Of a stretch of DNA of 51,219 nucleotides, positions 7,676-15,760 are shown in pieces. Origin of the DNA: Treponema sp. (GTDB taxonomy: Bacteria; Spirochaetota; Spirochaetia; Treponematales; Treponemataceae); the NCBI GenBank assembly GCA_016282835.1, contig JAEELR010000222.1, forward strand, positions 1 to 51,219. The letters run 5' to 3'. Position 1 is the first letter of the stretch. Each line of letters starts with the position of its first letter. Below the pieces are notes generated by a model, which searched no databases, was not told where the DNA came from, and saw only the letters and a program-made list of their open reading frames with translations. The translations under genes and the position numbers were made by a program.

Positions 7676-9415
7676 TTAATAAGCTTTATCATGAACTCCA
7701 GAAATTGCTCTTCCTGAAGGTTCATCCATGTTTTTCCAGGCTGCATCCCATTCCAGAGCTTTTGCTGTACTGCAGGCAACACCGGCTTCGTGAGGAACCA
7801 CTTTTGCAGCGCTGTCACTTGGGAAGAATCTGCTGTAAATTTCCCTGTAGTAATATTCCTCTTTTGTCTTTGGAGGATTTACAGGGAAGCGGTTTTCTCT
7901 TCTGGCAAATTCTGCATCACTGATTTTTTCTTCTGTGATTTTCTTTAAGGTATCAATCCAGTTATAACCTACACCGTCACTAAACTGTTCTTTTTGTCGC
8001 CAGCAAATATCCTGTGGAAGCATATCTTCAAAAGCCTTACGCAGAATCCATTTTTCCATTCGCTGTTTACCGTCCGGAAGCTTTATGTTCATTTTGTCGC
8101 AAGGATTCAAGTTCATGGCAATATCAATAAAGTCTTTGTCCAGGAAAGGAACTCTGCCTTCTACACCCCAGGCCATTAAAGACTTATTTGCACGCAGACA
8201 GTCATAAAGATGAAGCTTACTCATTTTTCTAACTAATTCCTCGTGGAACTCCTGTGCATTTGGTGCTTTATGGAAATATAAATAACCGCCGAATAATTCA
8301 TCAGAACCTTCGCCGGAGAGAACCATTTTAATTCCCATTGATTTAATAACGCGTGCAAGCAAATACATAGGGGTTGAAGCTCTTACTGTTGTAATGTCGT
8401 AAGTTTCTATGTGATAAATTACATCTGGCAGGGCGTCCAATGCTTCCTGTATAGTAAAATGAACTTCGTGATGAACTGTGCCTATGTAATCAGCGGCTTT
8501 TTGTGCTGCAATTAAATCCGGGCTTCCTTCAAGACCAACTGCAAATGAGTGAAGCTGCGGCCACCAGGCACTTTCTTTAGAATCAGATTCAACGCGCTTC
8601 TTTGAAAACTTTTGTGTAATGGCTGCGATGATGGAAGAATCTAATCCGCCAGAAAGAAGAACGCCATAAGGAACATCAGACATAAGCTGTGCTTTTACTG
8701 CAGCTTCAAGTCCGTTCTTTACTTTATCAATAACACTTGGATTAATTACATCGCCTTTTTCATCGCAGGCCTTTGGATTGTTTTTAACCGCATCAAATTT
8801 TTCCCAGTCACGGAAATACCAGCGCTTTGGCTTTTCGTCTTTAGAATAAAAATAATGACCGTTCGGAAATTCTTCTATTGAAACACAATGTCCTTCTAAA
8901 GCTTTAAGTTCAGAAGCAACATAGTAGCGGCCCTGTTTGTCCCATCCCTGATATAATGGAATAACACCAATTTCATCGCGGGCAATAAGGTACACATCTT
9001 TTTCACTGTCATATAAAGCAAAGGCAAAAATACCGCTGAGCTTTTCTAAAAATTCTTTTCCGTAAGTTTTGTATAAAGGAATAATTACTTCACAGTCAGA
9101 CTTAGTTTTAAAATTATATTTTCTTTCGAATTCTTTTCTTATTTCCTGATGATTATAAATCTCACCGTTAGCAGCTAAAATGATTTTTCCATCGTCGCTA
9201 ATCAGAGGCTGTTTTCCAGAAAGAGGGTCTACAATTGAAAGTCTTTCGTGACTGAGAATTGCATTATTATCAGAATAAACGCCGCTCCAGTCCGGACCTC
9301 TGTGACGGATTTTTTTTGACATTTCTAAGACTTCATTTCTAAGCTGTTCGCGTAATCCTTCGTCGATTGGTACAGAACCAGTGTTTAAATCAAAAGCACC
9401 TACAAATCCACACAT
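7676..9415 (-). CDS. asnB: asparagine synthetase B, glutamine-hydrolysing
   Basis: The product is 579 residues, starting MCGFVGAFD so that Cys2 becomes the nucleophile of the class II glutamine amidotransferase domain (residues 1 to about 200, with RHRGPDWSG and NGEIYNH). The synthetase domain carries the PP-loop SGGLDSS near residue 252 and GEGSDELFGGY near 366. It makes asparagine from aspartate, ATP and glutamine in the cytosol. The start is fixed by the need for Cys2 and by a GGAGG site five bases before it. Its 5' leader carries a hairpin and U-run also found before gltD-purF, so it is probably controlled by attenuation. Confidence 0.95.
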   Translation of the reverse strand: MCGFVGAFDLNTGSVPIDEGLREQLRNEVLEMSKKIRHRGPDWSGVYSDNNAILSHERLSIVDPLSGKQPLISDDGKIILAANGEIYNHQEIRKEFERKYNFKTKSDCEVIIPLYKTYGKEFLEKLSGIFAFALYDSEKDVYLIARDEIGVIPLYQGWDKQGRYYVASELKALEGHCVSIEEFPNGHYFYSKDEKPKRWYFRDWEKFDAVKNNPKACDEKGDVINPSVIDKVKNGLEAAVKAQLMSDVPYGVLLSGGLDSSIIAAITQKFSKKRVESDSKESAWWPQLHSFAVGLEGSPDLIAAQKAADYIGTVHHEVHFTIQEALDALPDVIYHIETYDITTVRASTPMYLLARVIKSMGIKMVLSGEGSDELFGGYLYFHKAPNAQEFHEELVRKMSKLHLYDCLRANKSLMAWGVEGRVPFLDKDFIDIAMNLNPCDKMNIKLPDGKQRMEKWILRKAFEDMLPQDICWRQKEQFSDGVGYNWIDTLKKITEEKISDAEFARRENRFPVNPPKTKEEYYYREIYSRFFPSDSAAKVVPHEAGVACSTAKALEWDAAWKNMDEPSGRAISGVHDKAY

Positions 9416-9429
9416 AAAAACCTCCAAAT

Positions 9430-9490
9430 AAAAAAGGCCGTAGACAGTTCTCCGTGCCTTTTACACGAAAAATTATCTACGACCTCTTTG
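9430..9490 (-). promoter_or_regulatory. structured leader / attenuator candidate of asnB (copy A)
   Basis: On the minus strand, AAAGAGGTCGTAGA pairs with TCTACGGCCTTTTTT to close a long stem that ends in a U-run, like an intrinsic terminator. Its loop of about 30 bases holds a second stem (CGTG/CACG) followed by GGAG. The same outline, with a different but still paired inner stem, stands before gltD (46072-46142). It begins 15 bases after the -10 box and ends about a dozen bases before the asnB ribosome site. I do not recognise it as a known riboswitch. Confidence 0.7.
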
Positions 9491-9503
9491 CCTTAGTGAT
9501 TTT

Positions 9504-9532
9504 ATTTTAGACATTTTTTTTAATAATGACAA
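9504..9532 (-). promoter_or_regulatory. asnB: sigma70-type promoter of asnB
   Basis: TTGTCA (9532-9527), 17-base spacer, TAAAAT (9509-9504), all on the minus strand. The predicted start point is near 9497, just before the leader hairpin. Confidence 0.75.
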
Positions 9533-9549
9533 GTCCTTATGCGGCAGTG

Positions 9550-9585
9550 AAAAAAAATCCCGGAGAACCAGAAGGCCCTTCGGGA
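9550..9585 (-). terminator. intrinsic terminator after pheT
   Basis: Minus-strand TCCCG (9585-9581) pairs with CGGGA (9562-9558), followed by eight U residues (9557-9550). It separates pheT from the asnB promoter. Confidence 0.65.
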
Positions 9586-9645
9586 AAGGAAAAATACTTA
9601 TATGAAAAAAGTTTTATGAAAATGGCAAAAACTTTTTCTTCTGTT

Positions 9646-11985
9646 TTATTCTATTTCGCCGTTAACAACTTTTTCTAACGAAATAACTTTACCGTCAGCA
9701 ACAAGCTTCTTTCCTGCAGCAGTTGCACATTTTTCGCAAACCTTGTATTCAACTTTGCAGAAGCGGTCAATATCAATCTTTGCAGGTTTTTCACAAACTT
9801 CTTCGCCTTCAAGAGTAACCTGTGTTCCAGGAGCGGCCCAAGGAGCTGTGAGCAATTCAACCTTTTCTTTACCGTCTTCCATATAATCTGCAGCTAAAAG
9901 CATACCGTGACTTTCAACGCCTCTCATTTTTCTTGGAGCTAAGTTTGCAGCAATAATTACATGCTGACCTAAAAGCTCTTCTGGTTTTAAGTATGGTCTT
10001 AAGCCGGACTGAATGATTCTTGGTGTACCAGAACCGTCGTCCATTGTTTCAATATAAAGTTTTTCTCCCTCAGGGTTTGTATCAACTTTAATAATTTTTG
10101 CAACTTTTAATTCAATGTATTTGTTAAAGTGTTCAATTGGATTTTCTGCCATTTTAGGTTCAGACTTTTCTGCTTTAGGTGCGTCCTTGCTGTTAGCATT
10201 TGCAGCGTTTGCATTTTTGTCAGTCTTTGTGTTAGCAGAAGAAGCTTCTTTTGGTTCATTTTCCATTAAGAATTCTAAATCAATTTCGCCGGCAACACAA
10301 GGAACTCCAACCTGCCAGTTTTCAAGTACCTGTGGATTTATCTCACCAAAGATACCGGCAACTTTTCCTTTAACTAAAATTTCTGCCTGTCTTCCAGGAA
10401 TGAATCTTGAATCATTTGATTCCCTAACTTCGTACTTGTGATCGAGGTAATATAAAATTGTACTAACTTCTGCTGCAGCGTCGTTGAAGTTTGCGTTGTT
10501 GGCAGCAGTTAAAAATCCAAGTGACTGAATTGTTTTTGTTCCTGTGTTTTCAGATGGTTCAATAAAAGCAATTTTACCAACTTCAAAAATTTTATGAGGG
10601 TAAACGGCATTTGCACTCTGGCTTTCTGACTCAAACAAAGAAGCAATAATTGAAGGACGAATAAACTGATAGTTTTCGCTCATAGGGTTTGCAATTTCAA
10701 TTACATCCTTTCCATCAATTCCCATGTTATCGATATAAGATTTTTTTGAACCGAGGTAGTTAAAAATCATTTCCTGATAGCCAAGACCTGCCATAATGTT
10801 TTTAACTTTTCTGCTGTAATATGTAATTGGAAGCAGGCGGCCGATTGTAAAATCATTTGGATTTTCTGGTTCAAATTTATCAAGTCCCCAGCCAATCATT
10901 ACATCTTCTATAACATCAACTTCATGAAGGAAGTCGTTTCTGTAAGGAGCTGGCATTACTGTGAATACAATGTCATCACCTTCCTGTTTAGAAGTAAATT
11001 TATTTCCCATTAAAGATAAAGCTTTTTCAACCTGGTCTTTTGTGAAAGCAACACCAAGCTTTCTGTTAATTGCTGAAAGGCGGGCGTCAGTTGTAGGCTG
11101 GAAGTAATATGGACAAACTACATCTTTTCCTAAGCCTGTTTCGTATTCGTGCTTAACCATAACAGGAAGAATTTCGTATCCGGCATCAAAGAAATCGCAG
11201 GCAACAATATTTGCAGCAAGCATAAGGTTTTCCATGTTGTCACCGGTAAGCTCTACCATTAATTCAGTATCACCAACTTCAATCTGTCCTAAAGTTGCAC
11301 TGTTAATAATTGGTGCCATACTCATTATTTCGCCAGAATCATCTTTTAAGAGAGGATATTTGTCGAAATCTTTTAGAATCCATCCGTAGTCTTTTCCCTT
11401 TGGATGATTTGCAACAATTTCACGGAGAGTCTGTTTTTTATCATCCTGGAGAGGTACAAAACTTGTAGCGTCAGGATCTGCTGCAACATAGTGAATCGGC
11501 CATTTTAAATTTGCTGCACGATAAACACCCATAGAAAGTGACTTGCGTTTTCTACCAAAGTTCCATGCAAGCTTTTCCTGTGTCTGCATGATATCAATAA
11601 GCATTGCATTATCGATTGGTTTTCCGCTGATTACAAATGCAACCATATAAGGGCGGATATTTTTGAGGGCAGAATCAACATAAACAATTCTTGAGCCGCA
11701 GTCTTTTTTATCTTTAGCAGTAGACATAAATTTTGAATAGTCAGAATGTGCCTTTCCTTCATGTTCGCGAAGGCAGCGTGTAATACCACCTGTAGACCAA
11801 AGATCAGGGCGGTTTGTATCATTAAGTTCAATCTTTATAACTCTGTCATCTTCTGAATCGTTTTCGTTTGGTTTTTCATCAAGCTCAGCTTTAGCAAAAG
11901 TAAGTTTCTTTTCAAATGTATCCCAGTCGTATTTAGCTTCTAAAAGGTTCCAGAAAAGTTTTTCATTAACTTCAATTTTTGGCAT
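9646..11985 (-). CDS. pheT: phenylalanyl-tRNA synthetase beta subunit with fused C-terminal tRNA-binding domain
   Basis: The product is 779 residues. The first 570 or so residues match the archaeal/spirochaete-type PheRS beta chain (B3/4, B5 and catalytic-core-like parts; it lacks the N-terminal EMAPII-like domain of common bacterial PheT). After an Ala/Asn/Lys-rich linker (about 573-612) comes an EMAPII/Arc1p-type OB-fold tRNA-binding domain (about 615-720, VAKIIKVDTNPEGEKLYIE, ANLAPRKMRGVESHGMLLA) and then a short tail with two Cys pairs near 743-757 (FCKVEYKVCEKC). It charges tRNA-Phe together with PheS, which is not in this window. The added domain probably supplies tRNA affinity lost with the missing N-terminal one. 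Confidence 0.9.
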   Translation of the reverse strand: MPKIEVNEKLFWNLLEAKYDWDTFEKKLTFAKAELDEKPNENDSEDDRVIKIELNDTNRPDLWSTGGITRCLREHEGKAHSDYSKFMSTAKDKKDCGSRIVYVDSALKNIRPYMVAFVISGKPIDNAMLIDIMQTQEKLAWNFGRKRKSLSMGVYRAANLKWPIHYVAADPDATSFVPLQDDKKQTLREIVANHPKGKDYGWILKDFDKYPLLKDDSGEIMSMAPIINSATLGQIEVGDTELMVELTGDNMENLMLAANIVACDFFDAGYEILPVMVKHEYETGLGKDVVCPYYFQPTTDARLSAINRKLGVAFTKDQVEKALSLMGNKFTSKQEGDDIVFTVMPAPYRNDFLHEVDVIEDVMIGWGLDKFEPENPNDFTIGRLLPITYYSRKVKNIMAGLGYQEMIFNYLGSKKSYIDNMGIDGKDVIEIANPMSENYQFIRPSIIASLFESESQSANAVYPHKIFEVGKIAFIEPSENTGTKTIQSLGFLTAANNANFNDAAAEVSTILYYLDHKYEVRESNDSRFIPGRQAEILVKGKVAGIFGEINPQVLENWQVGVPCVAGEIDLEFLMENEPKEASSANTKTDKNANAANANSKDAPKAEKSEPKMAENPIEHFNKYIELKVAKIIKVDTNPEGEKLYIETMDDGSGTPRIIQSGLRPYLKPEELLGQHVIIAANLAPRKMRGVESHGMLLAADYMEDGKEKVELLTAPWAAPGTQVTLEGEEVCEKPAKIDIDRFCKVEYKVCEKCATAAGKKLVADGKVISLEKVVNGEIE

Positions 11986-12172
11986 AGTATCCTCGAAAAA
12001 ATATATTTGATAAATAATAATATATTAAGAATTGAATGTCGAGCACAGATATATGTTTGTGAAATGAGGAATAATAGAAAGTGAAAAATTAGTATAAATG
12101 ACTTCATTGTATTTGTGATTTCTGATATTATATTTTTATATTAAGTTGAAAATTTTTTTATGAGGTATTTAA

Positions 12173-12292
12173 ATGAGATTAGCAAGACGCTTTAGACCAC
12201 GCGAATTGAACAAGGTAAATCAGAAAAAAAGAGACAAGGTAATTGCAGCAAATTATGCAGTAATCAAAGCACTTTCTTCTGAAAAGAAATAA
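12173..12292 (+). CDS. 39-residue basic protein
   Basis: MRLARRFRPRELNKVNQKKR begins a 39-residue product with about one third Arg/Lys and no hydrophobic segment. A GAGG site at 12162-12165 lies seven bases before the ATG, and a strong terminator follows at 12315-12354, so this is a compact, complete transcription unit. The Arg-rich start followed by an amphipathic Ala/Ile/Lys helix suggests binding to RNA, the ribosome or DNA, in the manner of small ribosomal proteins, but I do not recognise the family. It is divergent from pheT. Confidence 0.65.
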   Translation: MRLARRFRPRELNKVNQKKRDKVIAANYAVIKALSSEKK

Positions 12293-12314
12293 TATTTCTT
12301 GTTGAATTTAAAAA

Positions 12315-12354
12315 GGGGTTGTCAAAGTAATATAAAGGCAGCCCCATTTTTTTT
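12315..12354 (+). terminator. intrinsic terminator of the 39-residue gene
   Basis: GGGGTTGTC (12315-12323) pairs with GGCAGCCCC (12337-12345), nine pairs with two G-T, followed by A and eight T. Confidence 0.85.
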
Positions 12355-12383
12355 GTAAAAATTTTATTTGTAAAGTTAGTAAA

Positions 12384-13037
12384 ATGAAACTGTATATTTC
12401 TGACCTGCATTTCTATCATGAAAATGTTATCGCATTAGACAAAAGAAATTTCTGTGATGTAAAAGACATGAATGCATATATGATTTCTCAATGGAATTCA
12501 AAAATAAAAGGCGGAGATCAAATTTATGTGCTGGGTGATATGTTCGTTACAAAAGAAGCGAAGGAAGTAAATTTTATTTTAAACCGATTAAACGGGAAAA
12601 TTTTTTTAGTCGAAGGAAATCATGATTGTGTCTGGCTGAAAAAAGAAGGCATAAATTTAAATCGCTTTGAATGGATAAAACCCTATGCAGAGATTACAGA
12701 TGGAAACTCCAATGTGATTTTAAGTCACTATCCGACCTTCTGCTACAATCACCAGTACCTGCAAAAAAGTGACGGTAGCCCAAAGACCTTTATGCTTTAC
12801 GGTCATGTTCATAACACACACGACGAAGTTCTTGTAAATCAATTCCAGATTTTAACGCAAAAGACTGAGCTTTTGGGAAGTACGGGAACAAGAAAAATTA
12901 ACTGCAATATGATAAACTGCTTCTGCGGGTTTTCAGACTATAAACCGCTGAGCCTTAAAGAATGGATAGAGATAGATTCTGCTAGAAGAAAGAATTTACA
13001 GATTCCGGCCAATCAAAAAATTGCAGATGAAATGTAG
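12384..13037 (+). CDS. calcineurin-like metallophosphoesterase (YfcE/phage-type)
   Basis: The product is 217 residues. All metallophosphoesterase motifs are in order: SDLHFYHEN near the N-terminus (metal ligands Asp and His), GD in VLGDMF, GNHD near residue 79, an isolated His in LSHYP, and GHVH in YGHVHNTHDE. The hairpin DLHF-HEN spacing is typical of small cytosolic phosphodiesterases often seen in phages and bacteria. The substrate is not known; short family members hydrolyse model phosphodiesters. It is convergent with a membrane-bound metallophosphoesterase 18 bases downstream. Confidence 0.88.
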   Translation: MKLYISDLHFYHENVIALDKRNFCDVKDMNAYMISQWNSKIKGGDQIYVLGDMFVTKEAKEVNFILNRLNGKIFLVEGNHDCVWLKKEGINLNRFEWIKPYAEITDGNSNVILSHYPTFCYNHQYLQKSDGSPKTFMLYGHVHNTHDEVLVNQFQILTQKTELLGSTGTRKINCNMINCFCGFSDYKPLSLKEWIEIDSARRKNLQIPANQKIADEM

Positions 13038-13055
13038 AGACAGATGGGAACAGCT

Positions 13056-14240
13056 TTATTTCGTTTTAATCTGTGTCCTATAAAGTTCTATTCCTGATTT
13101 TTCATAAAAAGTTAAATCTAAGTGAGAGTCATATATTTTCAAATCGAGCCAGCCAAAAACTTCATTATTAATCCATTTAGAATATGGTGAAGAATAGGTT
13201 AAGTTTTCGTCGAGCTTTCCGCCCATAGTACCAAGAACCGCATAAGAAACATTTTCTTTTTCCAGGTATTCAAAAAAATGATTGTGTCCACTTAAGGATA
13301 AATCTACATTGTATTTTTCAAGAATAGGGCAAAGTCTGTTTATAACATCAGGAATATCGCCCCAGCTTCTTTGAGCCAGTACATCATAAAAGCCAGAGCC
13401 TGTTATGTAGCAGTGAGAAATTACAATAACAGTGTCTTCCTGAGGAATAGATTCCAGCTGATTAATAAGCCACTTTTCCTGCTTCTTAGAAAACTCTGCT
13501 GTATCCCACAAAATATTTAAAAAGATAAAATGTATGGTGCCGTTGTCCATCCTGAAGTAGAAAGTGTCACTTTTGTTCATAAAGGTTGATTTAAAAAGAG
13601 GGAGACCATTTATCAGCGCATCGTGATTTCCCGGGATTGCCCTAAGCTTTGTGTGTTTTAAATTTTCCTGTATGTCATTGACAGCTTTTTTGTAAATGCC
13701 CGGGATAATGCCTACTTCAGAAATATCACCAAGAAGGAAAAGGCAGTCATAATTGTTAAAGTCGATTTGTTTCAGGATTTGTTTTCTGGCTTCTGCATTT
13801 GAAGTTGAAGAACCCCAGTGAGGATCCGAAGTAAATGCATAGTGTGCAATTAAGTTTTCTGCCTCGTCAGTTTGCTTTATTTCGCTAACGGGCAGCGGGT
13901 TATTTATATCAAGAATATCAAGTCCGTTTCTGTTGATTTTAACTGATGATAGAATTGAAAGGGTCAGAAAAAGTGTACAGTAAAAAATTAAGCCAAGAGT
14001 AGAAATAATGATTAAAAAATTATGTGTGAATTTATTCGGCTTAAAATGATTTATAATCGACAATGCAACAGGTGAAAAAAGCAGAATAAAAAATATCAGG
14101 TAAATTAAAAGTCCTTCTTTGTGCCAGTGAAAAGTTCCCTGCATTCCGCAGAGTAATGAAAACCAGATGAAAACTGTTACTGAAAGAATAAATGTAATAA
14201 AGGCAAAAATTTCGCACTTTTTGAATTTCTTTATGAACAT
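13056..14240 (-). CDS. membrane-anchored metallophosphoesterase
   Basis: The product is 394 residues, starting at ATG 14240 after an AGGAA site. The N-terminal 120 residues hold three hydrophobic segments. The remainder is a metallophosphoesterase domain: DPHW (first motif with Asp and His), LLGDISEVG, PGNHD, VISHCY and SGHNHFFEY. The arrangement resembles YkuE/LpxH-neighbour type enzymes that act on lipid or cell-envelope phosphodiesters; which side of the membrane the domain faces was not determined. A helper role in lipid turnover is an inference from the membrane anchor. Confidence 0.85.
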   Translation of the reverse strand: MFIKKFKKCEIFAFITFILSVTVFIWFSLLCGMQGTFHWHKEGLLIYLIFFILLFSPVALSIINHFKPNKFTHNFLIIISTLGLIFYCTLFLTLSILSSVKINRNGLDILDINNPLPVSEIKQTDEAENLIAHYAFTSDPHWGSSTSNAEARKQILKQIDFNNYDCLFLLGDISEVGIIPGIYKKAVNDIQENLKHTKLRAIPGNHDALINGLPLFKSTFMNKSDTFYFRMDNGTIHFIFLNILWDTAEFSKKQEKWLINQLESIPQEDTVIVISHCYITGSGFYDVLAQRSWGDIPDVINRLCPILEKYNVDLSLSGHNHFFEYLEKENVSYAVLGTMGGKLDENLTYSSPYSKWINNEVFGWLDLKIYDSHLDLTFYEKSGIELYRTQIKTK

Positions 14241-14393
14241 ATGATTTCCTGCTGTTAATAGTTTATATATAGATTTTACACCAAAATTTTTATAAAGCAT
14301 TAAATATTTTTATGCATGGAAGAATATAAATTCCCTTTAAAAAATGATTTTGACCATGTTATATTTATAAAACAATTTGATTTGGAGAGAAAA

Positions 14394-15551
14394 ATGAAAG
14401 GTAAAAGAATAAATAAGCTGTGGTTTGTTATAAGTCTTTTGTTTTGTGCGGTAATTGTTTATTTCACATTTGGGGAAAACTTATTCAAAGGGAAAGAGAC
14501 AGAAGAGTCCTATAAAGACTTTTATGAAGAAGTTAAAAATAATGAAATTGAATCTGTCACCCTTAAAGAAAATGAAATTCTTTACAGTAAAAAGGATACA
14601 GAAAAGGCCTTGTATAAGACTATAAATCCGGATTCACAGGGGTTAAAAGAGTTTCTTTTGCTGAATGGGGTACAGATTAAAGAAGAGCAAAACTTTAGTG
14701 ATTTAATTTCTGCGATATTTGATGCTGCATTTTATATATTTTTCTTTGCAATTATATTATTTGTTTTTAAGAAGTTTATTTCACCAAATACTTTTAAAGT
14801 TGTGCGTAAAACAGGAAAGAATTTCTTGAATGTTATTGGAATGGAAAAGTTAAAGCTTGAAATGAAACAGGTAATGGAAATTATGAAAAATCCAGCTGAA
14901 TGGGCAAAAAAAGGTGTAAGGCTACCGAAAGGTATTTTACTGGAAGGGGATCCTGGAAACGGTAAAACGCTGTTTGCTCAGAGTCTGGCTGGTGAAGCAA
15001 GCGTTAATTTTATTCCAGCAAAGGCGACAGATTTCGAGAGTATGTTTATGGCAATTGGTCCTATGAAGGTAAAGCTGCTGTTCAGTAAGGCCAGAAGAAA
15101 AGCCCCATGCATTGTATTTATTGATGAATTTGATGGAATTGGTACAAGAAGAAATTATTCCGGTTCAGCAATAGAAACAGAAAATACCAGGATTGTAACG
15201 GCACTTTTGAATGAATTAGACGGATTCCAGCCAAATCAGGGGATTTTAGTTATAGCTGCTACAAATAATACAAAGGCTTTAGATGAAGCTTTAATAAGAC
15301 CAGGAAGATTTGATGCTAAATATACAGTGCCATACCCAGATGCTAATGACCGTTTGGAGCTGATTAAGATGTATACAAAGAACAAAAACCTGTCTGAGAG
15401 CATTAACTTACGAACGTTAGTTGATAAATTTAGTGGTTTCAGCTGTGCAAAGATAGAATCAACGCTAAACAGGGCTGCTTTACTGGCTAATCAGGCGGGA
15501 AAGACTTGTATAGAAGAAATAGATATTTCTACAGCATTGGAAAACTTATAA
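14394..15551 (+). CDS. FtsH-like membrane AAA ATPase lacking the M41 peptidase domain
   Basis: The product is 385 residues from ATG 14394, which has a GGAGA site (an in-frame ATG at 14316 has none). It has the FtsH layout: membrane segment 9-26, a small external domain with DFYEEVKNNEIESV, membrane segment 105-127, then the AAA module with Walker A GDPGNGKT (185-192), Walker B IVFIDEFD (240-247) and the second region of homology ending RPGRFD (302-307). The pore loop is MFMAIGP where FtsH has FVGVGA. The protein stops at ALENL, exactly where the peptidase linker would start, so there is no HEXXH. It could be an ATP-driven membrane unfoldase or a regulator of a true FtsH. The following DNA is repeats, not a lost peptidase. 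Confidence 0.85.
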   Translation: MKGKRINKLWFVISLLFCAVIVYFTFGENLFKGKETEESYKDFYEEVKNNEIESVTLKENEILYSKKDTEKALYKTINPDSQGLKEFLLLNGVQIKEEQNFSDLISAIFDAAFYIFFFAIILFVFKKFISPNTFKVVRKTGKNFLNVIGMEKLKLEMKQVMEIMKNPAEWAKKGVRLPKGILLEGDPGNGKTLFAQSLAGEASVNFIPAKATDFESMFMAIGPMKVKLLFSKARRKAPCIVFIDEFDGIGTRRNYSGSAIETENTRIVTALLNELDGFQPNQGILVIAATNNTKALDEALIRPGRFDAKYTVPYPDANDRLELIKMYTKNKNLSESINLRTLVDKFSGFSCAKIESTLNRAALLANQAGKTCIEEIDISTALENL

Positions 15552-15559
15552 ACGAACGG

Positions 15560-15757
15560 TAGTTAGTGGCAAACATAGTGGTTTCGACAGGCTCAACCAC
15601 CGCAATTCTTGCGAGGCTCAGGGACCGCAGGCTCAATCATCGCGCGTATGTAGTCATTGAGCGTAGTCGAAATGACGTGTTTCACTGGATATGATGGTGA
15701 AGTACGTGGTGGAGGGCGTTGCCCCGATACGCTTCGCCTACTCAACCACCGAACAAC
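15560..15757. repeat. dispersed palindromic repeats
   Basis: Includes GTGGTT/AACCAC arms around TCGACAGGCTC (15578-15600), GTCATT/AATGAC arms around the same core type (15653-15676), and further half-sites up to the 3' end of the acetyltransferase gene. The arms differ but stay complementary. No gene is visible. Confidence 0.75.
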
Positions 15758-15760
15758 TTC

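Noticed and set aside
9430-9490. The asnB leader as a T-box or known glutamine riboswitch
   Set aside because: There is no T-box sequence, no specifier loop and no resemblance to the glnA-type motif known to me; the element is also too short for a T-box.
13037-13080. A shared terminator between the two convergent phosphoesterase genes
   Set aside because: Only a six-base pair (ACAGAT/ATCTGT) over a long AT-rich loop without a T-run at the right place.
15552-15760. A lost peptidase half of the FtsH-like gene downstream
   Set aside because: No frame in this stretch contains HEXXH or any M41-like sequence; it is entirely dispersed repeats.
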